Positions 26,022-34,107 of a stretch of 64,000 bases of DNA are shown here, piece by piece; the stretch's first letter is position 1, and the number at the start of each line of letters is the position of its first letter. A program made the position numbers and the translations under genes. This DNA comes from Novosphingobium resinovorum (GTDB lineage: Bacteria; Pseudomonadota; Alphaproteobacteria; Sphingomonadales; Sphingomonadaceae), in NCBI RefSeq assembly GCF_001742225.1, contig NZ_CP017078.1, positions 124,001 to 188,000 of the forward strand. Direction: 5' to 3'. Under the pieces are notes generated by a model. The model made no database searches. It was not told the DNA's origin and worked only from the letters and a program-made list of their open reading frames with translations.

Positions 26022-26588
26022 ATGAAGCAACGAACCCGGCGGAATGCCGCACAGAGCCGCGAGACGCTCCTGGCTGCAGCGACCGAGGAGTTCGCGTCCC
26101 ATGGGCTGGCGGGCGCGCGGATCGACCGGATTGCGCAGGCGGCGGGTATCAGCAAGCCGATGCTCTACACCTATTTCGGGGACAAGGAGGCGCTCTTCGA
26201 TGCCGCGCTGACGCAGGAAGTGATGGACGCGGCGCAGGCCGATCGCTTCGATCCCAATGATCTTGAGGGTTATGCGGGGCGCACCTATGACTTGCTGGTC
26301 GAACGCCCGCGCCTGTGGAGGCTGCTGACCTGGCATCATTTGGAGCGTGGCCAGGATGTTCTGATGCTCCCGGCCGGCGAGGTCCTTCTCGGGGAGAAGC
26401 TGGACGGGATCGCAGCGGCGCAGGCCGAGGGGCGGATCGTCGCCGACTTCACGCCCCTGGAGGTCGTCCGGCTTGTCGCCGCCCTCACCCAGCTCTGGTG
26501 CATGACCGGAGCTGCACGCGACGCTGCCGAGCACGCGGCGCGCCGGGCGACGATCATGCGGGCGGTGGGGCGACTGCTGCGCGTGTGA
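26022..26588 (+). CDS. TetR-family transcriptional repressor
   Basis: The product has an N-terminal helix-turn-helix SRETLLAAATEEFASHGLAG followed by RIDRIAQAAGISKPMLYTYF and GDKEALFDAAL, the standard TetR signature, then a helical ligand-binding domain with a C-terminal part resembling the TetR_C-type of YcdC/AcrR-like proteins. ATG 26022 is chosen because GGAGG lies five bases upstream; an in-frame ATG exists at 26007. The divergent SDR gene is the likely target. Confidence 0.86.
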   Translation: MKQRTRRNAAQSRETLLAAATEEFASHGLAGARIDRIAQAAGISKPMLYTYFGDKEALFDAALTQEVMDAAQADRFDPNDLEGYAGRTYDLLVERPRLWRLLTWHHLERGQDVLMLPAGEVLLGEKLDGIAAAQAEGRIVADFTPLEVVRLVAALTQLWCMTGAARDAAEHAARRATIMRAVGRLLRV

Positions 26589-27176
26589 TCGTGCGAGGCG
26601 CGAGCTGCACGCCCGCGCGCCGACCGGGACACAGCAAGCATTTTTCGCAACCTGCCGTACTGCCCAGCGGCAAAATCAGGGCGGCTCATGCACAAGCCGG
26701 CCCGTCGGCTCCGCGGATGCGATCGACGTTCGAGGACTGCGCCGCCACTGCCGAACCGGATTGGATCATCGCCAAGTGACCCAGTGGCTGCGCGACGATC
26801 TCAGGTCGCCGGACTCGTCGCACGACGTTTCGTCAGGAGTCGTTTCATCTGCCTCAAAAGGCGAACCTGCGGCTCAATCCGGAAGAAGGCGCGACACATC
26901 CAGGAAACGAGGATCAAATGCGGTCCGCATCGGTATTACTTTCCCTGGCGCGTGCAAGCTCAGCAAAGGACTAATGTTCCCGGAGCATCTCTAGCGCTAT
27001 ACCTAGGTATATCACGCCGACACCAATAACATGTGATCATGCCGCTTCGCATTCTTGCCGGCCAAATGTCCCGATCATCAAATCGAAGCGTGCGAGGCTG
27101 TATTACGATATGATATTCTATCTCCTATCTCAGCAGCTTTGCAAATGAGCGCTCGCAAAAATATCTCTTCAGTCAT
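26589..27176. other. Long intergenic region without a recognised gene
   Basis: The first part is GC-rich and holds a short frame ending STFEDCAATAEPDWIIAK that may be a gene remnant, but I cannot name it. From about 26990 on, the sequence becomes AT-rich and contains the palindrome at 26998-27011; it then leads into the promoter region of the TonB receptor. Confidence 0.35.
26998..27011. promoter_or_regulatory. Perfect 14-bp palindrome TATACCTAGGTATA
   Basis: This is a fully self-complementary 14-mer in AT-rich non-coding DNA. A close relative (TATACCTAAGTATC) lies at 25023. Both are outside genes, so they may be binding sites of a dimeric regulator; which one is not known. Confidence 0.4.
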
Positions 27177-27203
27177 GAGGGTTCGACGTCTGGCGTGCGT
27201 ATT
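27177..27203 (+). promoter_or_regulatory. Putative CnrH-type ECF promoter of the TonB-receptor operon
   Basis: GAGGGT (27177-27182), 14 bases, GCGTATT (27197-27203), with the receptor ATG 123 bases downstream. The blocks and spacing match the sites before the CnrYXH-like operon and copA. It lies in AT-rich DNA where chance occurrence of such a GC-containing pair is unlikely. Confidence 0.55.
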
Positions 27204-27265
27204 ATAGCTATATCTATATCTAAATTTCACGAGAATAAGGTATTGGAAAAACAGGAAAAATACTG

Positions 27266-27281
27266 TTGACCTGTATATACA
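27266..27281 (+). promoter_or_regulatory. TTGACC box and HutC-type operator TGTATATACA
   Basis: A -35-like TTGACC (27266-27271) is directly followed by the perfect palindrome TGTATATACA (27272-27281), the type of site bound by HutC-subfamily GntR repressors. A related CTGTATA sequence lies just upstream of the HutC-like gene itself (minus strand, about 32296-32288). Binding here would block transcription of the receptor operon, including any coming from the ECF-type site upstream. Confidence 0.6.
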
Positions 27282-27326
27282 ACTGATGTTGTCTGTGGCT
27301 GTTCTAAAACGTCAGGGGGATTGCAC

Positions 27327-30029
27327 ATGACCATCAGGATGGCCCTGCTCGGCAGCGCCGCCATCGTCGCGGGCTACGCCGCGCCGGCTCTCGCTCAGGC
27401 CGATCCGACACCGCAGCCAAAAGCACAAGTCCTGGGGGATGACAGCGACATCGTCGTTACCGGCTCACGAATCCGTCGGCAGGATCTGGCCGGGGTTGGA
27501 CCGGCCACCGTGGTCACCGCCGAGCAGATCCAAAATACCGGCATCGTCAATATCGAAACCGCCTTGCAGCGTTTGCCGGCCAATGCCGGCTTCGCGGGCA
27601 ACCAGACATCGGCCTACTGGACCAACAACGGTTATGGCACTGCTCAGGTCAATCTGCGCGGCCTCGGCATCAAGCGCACACTCGTGCTCCTCAACGGCCG
27701 ACGCCTCGTCGCGGGCGGCACCGGCGCCAATTCCTCACCCGATCTCAACATGATCCCGGTCGTGGCGCTGGCACGCACCGATGTCCTCAAGGATGGCGCG
27801 TCCGCTATCTACGGGGCCGATGCCATGGCCGGCGTGGTCAACCTTGTCACGCGCACCGATTATGAAGGCCTGGGTCTCAGCGTCCGACAAGGCATTACCG
27901 AGCGCGGCGACGGCTCCGATCTCACCGCGGACCTACTTTGGGGCATTCGCAACGATCGTGGCGGGTTCATGGCAGCAGTCACCTACCAGAAGACCAGCGC
28001 CGTCAACATGGCCTCGCGTGCGCCCTGCTCGCTCGCTGAAACGACGCCGGGCTCGCTGAGCTGCGTCAACAGCGCCTCGACGATCGGCGGACGCGCGGTG
28101 CTGCCCAACGGCCAACAGATCAACTTCAACCAGGTACCCGGAGGGAACGGGAACTTCTACGAGCCTTACAGTCCCGCCAAGCACAACTTCAACTCGAACC
28201 CGTTTCTCAATGCGGTCAGCCCAGTCGAGCGCGTCAGCACGGCCTTCTTCGCGGACTATGCGCTGACCGACGGTATCCAGGCGTTCGGCGAGTTCCTCTA
28301 TACGTTCCGCAAGTCGAATCAGATCGCGACACCCGGCACGCTGCGCAATCTCTCGATACCAGCCAGCAATCCGACCAATCCGACCGGCCAGAACCTGGTC
28401 CTGGCCCAGCGCCGCCTCGCCGAACCCGGCGCGCGCCACTTCTTCCAGGAGACCGATACCTGGCAAGGCACCTTCGGGCTGCGCGGCAAGCTGGCGAACG
28501 ACTGGGCCTGGGAAGTCGCGGGCAGCTTCGGGCGTAACACGGCCGTCGACGGCTCGACCAACATCGCCAATCTCGAGCGCGTCGCGAACACGCTCGACAG
28601 GAGCAAATGCTCCAGCACGGCGGGCGCGGCCATCCCCTGCGGTGACTATCTTGGGTTCGGAGACCTGACACCTCAGGTTCTGGATTATATTCTGTTCACC
28701 TCGCGCGATCGCGGAGGCAACGAACTCGGCACGGTCACGGCTGACCTCAACGGCGATCTCTTCTCCCTTCCAGCCGGCGCGGTGTCCTTCGCCACCGGCG
28801 TGGTCTATCGGCGCGAAAAAGGCTGGCGCGATCCCGACCCGTTGACGGTGCTCGGCGTGGCGAACGTCAATCAGCAGGATCCTATTTCGGGCTCGAGCAC
28901 CGCCAAGGAAGCCTATCTCGAGCTATCGGTGCCGGTGCTTGCCAACACAGCTTTCGCCAAGGCGCTCACGCTCGATGGCGCAGTCCGCTACTCAGACTAT
29001 AATCTCTTCGGGAGCGACTGGAATTACAAGCTCAGTGCCGACTGGGTAGTCAATGACAGCATCCGTCTGCGCGGCACTTATGGGACGGGCTTTCGCATTC
29101 CCAACGTGCCGGAGCTTTTCGGCGGCGTCTCGGAAGGCAATCTGACCACGACCGATCCCTGCTCGCGCTACACCTCCAGCGGCAACGTGACCTTGATCGC
29201 CAATTGTCAGGCGTCCGGTGTGCCGGCCAACTATACGCAGCTCGGCACCACGATCCTCACCACAGTGGGCGGTAACCAGAGCCTTCGGCCCGAAAGCTCC
29301 ACGACCTGGACCGTTGGTACGGTGATATCGCCGCGCGGCATCATCCCAGGGTTGTCGCTGACGGCAGACTGGTTCGACATCAAGATCAAGGACGCGATCC
29401 GGGCCATTCCCGGCTCGACCAAGCTCGCAGTCTGCTATGCGAGCCAGAACCTGTCGCACCCGTTCTGCAGCGACTTTACGCGCAGCGCGCTGACCGGCGA
29501 GGTCACTTACCTCTCCGCCCAGCCCATCAACACCGGCCGCGAGGAGATGAATGGTCTCGATCTGGGTCTGGTGTACAGTGGTGCGGTGGGCGAGGTGAAG
29601 ATCTCCTTGGATCTCAACATGACCTATCTCAACAAATATGTCGTAAACCCCTTCCCCGGCGGCGCGCCGATCTATTTCGACGGGTTTATCGGGGGCGGCA
29701 ATGGCGGCTATCCGAAATGGCGTGGTTATGGCGTGCTGACGGCGGAAAAGGACGGCATCAGCGCGACCTGGTCGACACAATGGATCGGCAAGGCGACCGA
29801 CTTCAACGCATCGGCCGGCGACATCGGCTACCGCACGCCGAACGTCTTCTACCACAATCTTCAGCTTGCCTTCGCGATCGACGAGAAGACACGTTTCCAG
29901 ATCGGGGCCGATAATCTGTTCGACCGCAAGGCGCCCTATATCCAGAGCTTCACCGATGCCAACACCGACACGATGACCTATGATCTGCTCGGACGGCGCT
30001 TCTACGCCGGCTTCCGAACCGCGTTCTGA
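27327..30029 (+). CDS. TonB-dependent outer-membrane receptor
   Basis: The 900-residue precursor has a signal peptide (AIVAGYAAPALAQ). A TonB-box-like DDSDIVVTGSRI follows, then the plug domain (TVVTAEQIQNTGIVNIETAL, VNLRGLGIKRTLVLLNGRR, LKDGASAIYGADAMAGVVNL) and a large 22-strand barrel ending in aromatic-rich LLGRRFYAGFRTAF. This is the large sphingomonad receptor type with a GSRI motif. ATG 27327 follows CAGGGGGA. It heads an operon with two PepSY proteins. The substrate is unknown; control by a HutC-like repressor and an ECF-type promoter suggests a metal-chelate or imidazole-type ligand (inference). Confidence 0.9.
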   Translation: MTIRMALLGSAAIVAGYAAPALAQADPTPQPKAQVLGDDSDIVVTGSRIRRQDLAGVGPATVVTAEQIQNTGIVNIETALQRLPANAGFAGNQTSAYWTNNGYGTAQVNLRGLGIKRTLVLLNGRRLVAGGTGANSSPDLNMIPVVALARTDVLKDGASAIYGADAMAGVVNLVTRTDYEGLGLSVRQGITERGDGSDLTADLLWGIRNDRGGFMAAVTYQKTSAVNMASRAPCSLAETTPGSLSCVNSASTIGGRAVLPNGQQINFNQVPGGNGNFYEPYSPAKHNFNSNPFLNAVSPVERVSTAFFADYALTDGIQAFGEFLYTFRKSNQIATPGTLRNLSIPASNPTNPTGQNLVLAQRRLAEPGARHFFQETDTWQGTFGLRGKLANDWAWEVAGSFGRNTAVDGSTNIANLERVANTLDRSKCSSTAGAAIPCGDYLGFGDLTPQVLDYILFTSRDRGGNELGTVTADLNGDLFSLPAGAVSFATGVVYRREKGWRDPDPLTVLGVANVNQQDPISGSSTAKEAYLELSVPVLANTAFAKALTLDGAVRYSDYNLFGSDWNYKLSADWVVNDSIRLRGTYGTGFRIPNVPELFGGVSEGNLTTTDPCSRYTSSGNVTLIANCQASGVPANYTQLGTTILTTVGGNQSLRPESSTTWTVGTVISPRGIIPGLSLTADWFDIKIKDAIRAIPGSTKLAVCYASQNLSHPFCSDFTRSALTGEVTYLSAQPINTGREEMNGLDLGLVYSGAVGEVKISLDLNMTYLNKYVVNPFPGGAPIYFDGFIGGGNGGYPKWRGYGVLTAEKDGISATWSTQWIGKATDFNASAGDIGYRTPNVFYHNLQLAFAIDEKTRFQIGADNLFDRKAPYIQSFTDANTDTMTYDLLGRRFYAGFRTAF

Positions 30030-30039
30030 AGGGCAGCAC

Positions 30040-30744
30040 ATGGCAATTCGCTGGCCTTTGGTCATCCGCCGGACGCACAAGTGGCTGGCCCTGATCGTCG
30101 GCGTCCAGGTTCTGCTCTGGACGCTGACCGGCTTCTATATGGTGGCCGTCCATATCGACATCATCCATGGCGACGATCTGGTCCGCCCACCGGTCGTCGC
30201 CCCCATCGACCTTGCGAGCTTCGTCCCGCCGGCGCGGATTGTTCAATCGGCTCCCGACGCGTCCGAGATCCGCCTGCAACGGTTCATGGATCAGCCCGTC
30301 TGGCGCGCGCAGACCCCGGCTGGTCCAAGACTCTTCGATGCAGGTTCGGGACAGCCCATCCCCGATTTGAGCGAGGCACAAATCCGCGCCGCCGCTCGGC
30401 GCATCTACAGCGGCACCGGGGACATCGTCGCAGCCCGGCTGCTGACGACGGCGCCACTGGAAATGCAGGCGCGCAAGCCTCCCTATTGGCAGGTCGAATT
30501 CGATGCCTGGAACCGGCCAACCCTGTATCTCTCTCCGCAGACCGGTGAGCTGATCTCGCGCCGCCATGCGCTGTGGCGCGTGTTCGATTTCGCGTGGATG
30601 CTGCACATCATGGACTATGACGATCGCTCCGACGTCAACAATCCGCTGCTGCGCGTGGCGACCTGGAGTGCCCTTGCCATGGCGCTGGCCGGGGCTTGGC
30701 TGCTGCTTTGGTCGTTCCCGCGGCGCAGGAAGAAGAAGGCATGA
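30040..30744 (+). CDS. PepSY-associated membrane protein (first)
   Basis: The 234-residue protein has a transmembrane helix near the N-terminus (HKWLALIVGVQVLLWTLTGF) and one near the C-terminus (TWSALAMALAGAWLLLWSF), with a periplasmic domain between them. That domain contains WQVEFDAWNRPTLYLSPQTGEL, the PepSY-like strand-turn pattern. WMLHIMDYDDR supplies conserved His residues of the family. Such proteins often accompany siderophore receptors and may act in reduction or release of the imported metal. It starts 10 bases after the receptor gene. Confidence 0.8.
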   Translation: MAIRWPLVIRRTHKWLALIVGVQVLLWTLTGFYMVAVHIDIIHGDDLVRPPVVAPIDLASFVPPARIVQSAPDASEIRLQRFMDQPVWRAQTPAGPRLFDAGSGQPIPDLSEAQIRAAARRIYSGTGDIVAARLLTTAPLEMQARKPPYWQVEFDAWNRPTLYLSPQTGELISRRHALWRVFDFAWMLHIMDYDDRSDVNNPLLRVATWSALAMALAGAWLLLWSFPRRRKKKA

Positions 30745-31475
30745 AGAAAATCCGGTTCACCCCGCTCTTTTTTCGGCGCATCCACAAATGGGTCGGCCTG
30801 ATCCTGGGCGTGCAGTTTCTCCTTTGGGCTCTGAGCGGCTCGATGATGGCCTTGCTCGATCAGGAGAAGGTCGGCGGACACAGTGCGCAGGCCAGCCATC
30901 AGCACGCCCTACCTGCCGGTGACTATATTGCGCCGGCAAAGCTCGCTCTTGATGGTCCCGTGCTCGGCATCGCCTTGCGGTCCCTTGCCACACGCCGCGT
31001 CTACGAGCTTCGATCCACCACGGGCACGCGGCTAATCGACGCGACGAGCGGCGCCCCGGTTCGGGTCGACGAGCAGGTCGCGCGCGACGTCGCGACGATG
31101 GTGAATGAAGCACCGATCCGCAAGGCAACGTTGCTCGCCGAACCGAATGTGGAAGCGCGCGAGCACGAAGGCACCATGTGGCGACTGGATTTCGCGGACG
31201 CAGAGAACAGCAGCGCCTACATCTCCGCCGACACCGGCCGATTCCTGGTCATGCGCGGCGACACATGGCGCACCTGGGATTTCTTCTGGATGCTCCACAA
31301 TATGGACTATGTGAACCGCACCAGCTTCAATCACCCGCTGATCGTCTTCGTTGCGTTCGGTACTTTGTGGCTGTCGGGGACGGGCTTCTACCTGCTGTTT
31401 AAGAGCTTCAGTCGCGCCGACGTGCGATGGTTGCGGCGCAGGCGCAAATCGGCCGTCAAGTTGGGCGCGGGCTGA
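30741..31475 (+). CDS. PepSY-associated membrane protein (second)
   Basis: The 244-residue protein is a paralogue of the preceding one, with the same layout: HKWVGLILGVQFLLWALSGS at the N-terminus, RLDFADAENSSAYISADTGR in the periplasmic domain, and FWMLHNMDYVNRTSFNHPLI followed by a C-terminal helix. It overlaps the preceding gene by ATGA, so the two are translationally coupled and probably form a heterodimer in the inner membrane serving the receptor. Confidence 0.8.
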   Translation: MKKIRFTPLFFRRIHKWVGLILGVQFLLWALSGSMMALLDQEKVGGHSAQASHQHALPAGDYIAPAKLALDGPVLGIALRSLATRRVYELRSTTGTRLIDATSGAPVRVDEQVARDVATMVNEAPIRKATLLAEPNVEAREHEGTMWRLDFADAENSSAYISADTGRFLVMRGDTWRTWDFFWMLHNMDYVNRTSFNHPLIVFVAFGTLWLSGTGFYLLFKSFSRADVRWLRRRRKSAVKLGAG

Positions 31476-31478
31476 TCG

Positions 31479-32279
31479 CTAGGTCCCAACAGAAAAAGCC
31501 GCCGATAGCTCGAACCGATTGCCCGGGTGCGTGAGCCAAGCGTGCGATACGAGACGTCCGCGACTCCAGGTTCTGCGCGTCATCATTAGCACTGGTTCTC
31601 CTTCAGCGAGGCCCAGCATTGTTCGCATGGCTGTATCCGGCATCGCCGCGCACACCCGGTGCTCTACTCGCTCGAGCGGGGCAACACGTGTCAGATATTC
31701 ATTCGGCGTCGAGGCGCTGAAATCCCTCTCTCCGTAGCGTGGCGCAGCAGATGCCAGCACAAAGCGCTCCTCGACCTGAATTGGGAATTCGGTCTCGTGA
31801 TGGACGATAAGCGAATGGAAGAGGCGCGTGCCCAAGCCGACTTCCAGCAGAGCTGCCCTTTCCGCATCAGCCCGTATCTCGATATTATAAATGACGCGCG
31901 CGCGATAGGCGTGGCCCCTGCCGCGCACCTCCTCCGCGATGTTGCGGATCTCGATCAGCTGCCCGATCGGCCGGGGCTCGGCGACAAAGCTGCCCCGCCC
32001 CGCCCGCCGTACCACGACACCGGCCGATTGCAGTTCCCGCAACGCCCGGTTTGCGGTCATGCGCGAGACTTTGAACGTCTCGACGAGCTCGGCCTCTGAC
32101 GGCGTCTGGTCGCCGGGCTTCAGGCGACCTTCCCGGATGTCCTCGAAAATGCTGTCTTTGATCGCCACATAGCGAGGTTGCTTCTCCGCACCGGCAGCGT
32201 CGACCGCGGGTTCGCCCACAGAAGCAGCTTTCGTCCGGGGAGCGGATGCGCGGCTATGGGGGCGAGCGGGAGCATGCAT
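31479..32279 (-). CDS. HutC-like GntR-family repressor
   Basis: The 266-residue protein has a GntR winged helix (YVAIKDSIFEDIREGRLKPG, then PSEAELVETFKVSRMTANRA) and a UTRA effector domain typical of the HutC subfamily (RGRGHAYRARVI, LFHSLIVHHETEFPIQVEER, EYLTRVAPLERVEHRVCAAM, MMTRRTWSRGRLVSHAWLTH). HutC proteins bind urocanate or related ligands. It is convergent with the PepSY genes, and no hut catabolic gene is present, so it probably controls the receptor operon through TGTATATACA at 27272. ATG 32279 is used; a TTG lies one codon earlier. Confidence 0.85.
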   Translation of the reverse strand: MHAPARPHSRASAPRTKAASVGEPAVDAAGAEKQPRYVAIKDSIFEDIREGRLKPGDQTPSEAELVETFKVSRMTANRALRELQSAGVVVRRAGRGSFVAEPRPIGQLIEIRNIAEEVRGRGHAYRARVIYNIEIRADAERAALLEVGLGTRLFHSLIVHHETEFPIQVEERFVLASAAPRYGERDFSASTPNEYLTRVAPLERVEHRVCAAMPDTAMRTMLGLAEGEPVLMMTRRTWSRGRLVSHAWLTHPGNRFELSAAFSVGT

Positions 32280-32359
32280 CAAATGACTATACAGGTGGGG
32301 GCGAGCAAGTCCCAGTCATTCAAACAGGAAATCACCAGCGAGAGCCGAGGCGTGCGTGA

Positions 32360-32797
32360 TCAATGCCGCGCGAAGACCTTCTGGCCCGAACTGCCGAACG
32401 ACACCACCGCATAGGGTTGGCGGGCGGCGCCTGCCACTTCCATGCCCTCCGAGCCGATCGGCATCCCCGCCACCGCAATGCCTCTGACGCCTACGGGACG
32501 GGTTGCCAGCAGGCGCTTGATATCGGCGACCGGGACATGGCCCTCGATCAGATAGCCATCAACCATCGCGCTGTGGCAGGATGCCAGCGTGCCCGGCATG
32601 CCGGCCCTCCGCTGAAGCGCCCCGCGCGACGCATCGTCGCGCATGACGACCGTGCGGCCCAGCTTCGCGCGAAGCGCCTGGGCCCACTTCTCACAGCATC
32701 CACAACCCGGGTCCCGGTGGACGACGACATCATTCGCCGCAAGCGCTGCGCCGGGCAGGGCGAGGAACAGCAAGGCGGCAGAAAGACGGGTCTTCAT
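32360..32797 (-). CDS. DUF411 periplasmic copper-associated protein
   Basis: The 145-residue precursor has a signal peptide (LLFLALPGAALA) and the DUF411 signature VVHRDPGCGCCEKWAQAL, where the C-G-C-C motif is thought to bind copper. Conserved LASCHSAMVDGYLIEGHVP and IAVAGMPIGSEGME (Met-rich) follow. Proteins of this family are frequent in copper-resistance clusters. It has its own ECF-like promoter motif at 32838-32864, 41 bases upstream, directly after the stop of the MFS gene. Confidence 0.88.
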   Translation of the reverse strand: MKTRLSAALLFLALPGAALAANDVVVHRDPGCGCCEKWAQALRAKLGRTVVMRDDASRGALQRRAGMPGTLASCHSAMVDGYLIEGHVPVADIKRLLATRPVGVRGIAVAGMPIGSEGMEVAGAARQPYAVVSFGSSGQKVFARH

Positions 32798-32837
32798 GAA
32801 CGGCTCCCGGAAGCATGCGATAGGGTTCCTAATGATC

Positions 32838-32864
32838 TATACGCATTGATGCCCCCTACCCCTC
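32838..32864 (-). promoter_or_regulatory. Putative CnrH-type ECF promoter of the DUF411 gene
   Basis: On the minus strand: GAGGGG (32864-32859), 14 bases, GCGTATA (32844-32838), 41 bases before the DUF411 start. The last base of the -10 block differs (A instead of T); everything else, including spacing, is identical to the copC and copA sites. Confidence 0.58.
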
Positions 32865-32865
32865 A

Positions 32866-34107
32866 TCACGCTGAAGATTTCACGATGGCGCGCGGCCTCC
32901 AGGCGAGCGGCAAGGACACAAGCAGCGCCAGCGACAGACCACCAATCCCCCACAAGACTAAGTGCTGCGCCCCGGGAGCGACGACGGCGATCGCCAGCGG
33001 CGCGAGCGCCTGCCCGATGCTGGCGGCGGAATGCTGGAGACCGAGCTTCAGACCCGAAGGGGCTGCCGCACCGCTGATCCAGAAGCTGGTGACCAATCGA
33101 AGGGTTGCCGAGCTCCAGCCGGCAGCAACGATGATCCCACTGAGTTCGGCCATGCTCGCGGCGACAGGGAACAGGAAGAGCGCCGCAGCCAGCAGGCCGA
33201 GCGTCAGCCCCGCAAGCCGCCTCGGCATGGTCACCAGCCAATCGAGCCTCGCATGGAAGATCTGTGCTGCCAGCATGCCCAATCCGCAGAGACTGAGCAT
33301 CCAGGCGATCTCTTCGCGGCTCAGCGAAATGACGCTCCGCGTCACCAGGAGATTGACATGCATCGCCGCCAGCCCGCCGCCCGCGACGATCGTGACGAAA
33401 AGCAGGATGAGCGTCGCGCCGAGCGTCGGCGCGGGCAGGTCTCCGCCATCGATGCAAGGTGCACACCAGCGCGGCAGACGCACGGCGCAAAGCGCCGCCC
33501 CGACGGCACCGATGCCGAAAGCGAGGATCATGAGGGGAGCGCGGGGCAGGATCGCGGCCGAGACCTCCGCCACCAGCGGACCGGCGAGATCGCCCAGAAA
33601 CAAGAAGGCGGTCAGCCAGGTGAAGCGCCGCGCCTGGTCCGCGCGCTCGTTTGCGGCAAAGCTCGCGCAGAGCAAGCCCAACGGTATGATGGCGGCCGAC
33701 GCCATCCCCGCCACCAGGCGCAATGCATAAAGCTCAGGCAGCCCGACGAGGCCGATCGGCGCGGTCACCAGGGCGAGGATGACCAGCGCTGCGCGCAACA
33801 TCGCCCGATAGTCGACCCGGTCCGCGATCCAGCCCCAGAGCGGCGCCGCCAGCAAGGCTGCCAGGGGATGGACCGCGGTCAGGCTCGCGACATGAAAATC
33901 ATGAGCGCTTGACGATAGCGCGCCACGAGCCGGGTCGACCAGTGCCGGAAGGAAGGCGAGAATGGCCGTCTGTCCCGCCGACGCCGCAGCCGCCGCGAGC
34001 AACAAGACGAAAAAGGAGGCCGGCCAGCGACCGTTGGCTTGCGATCCAGCCTTGTCACGCGGCGCGTTCGCGGTCGACCCCTCGAGTGGCCATCCGCGGA
34101 TCACCAC
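32866..34107 (-). CDS. Major facilitator superfamily transporter
   Basis: The 413-residue protein has twelve hydrophobic segments and the MFS loop signature LWGWIADRVDYRAMLRAAL (G-x-x-x-D-R) between helices 2 and 3. Its first codons (GTG 34107 or 34104) overlap the stop of the second copB, so it is the third gene of the copA-copB-MFS operon on the minus strand. A role in export of metal chelates or siderophores is plausible from position only. Confidence 0.83.
   Translation of the reverse strand: MVIRGWPLEGSTANAPRDKAGSQANGRWPASFFVLLLAAAAASAGQTAILAFLPALVDPARGALSSSAHDFHVASLTAVHPLAALLAAPLWGWIADRVDYRAMLRAALVILALVTAPIGLVGLPELYALRLVAGMASAAIIPLGLLCASFAANERADQARRFTWLTAFLFLGDLAGPLVAEVSAAILPRAPLMILAFGIGAVGAALCAVRLPRWCAPCIDGGDLPAPTLGATLILLFVTIVAGGGLAAMHVNLLVTRSVISLSREEIAWMLSLCGLGMLAAQIFHARLDWLVTMPRRLAGLTLGLLAAALFLFPVAASMAELSGIIVAAGWSSATLRLVTSFWISGAAAPSGLKLGLQHSAASIGQALAPLAIAVVAPGAQHLVLWGIGGLSLALLVSLPLAWRPRAIVKSSA

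Noticed and set aside
32363..33730. A 455-codon plus-strand frame over the DUF411 and MFS genes
   Set aside because: It spans two real genes of the opposite strand and the gap between them, and its composition is low in hydrophobic residues and rich in Arg, Pro and Ser.
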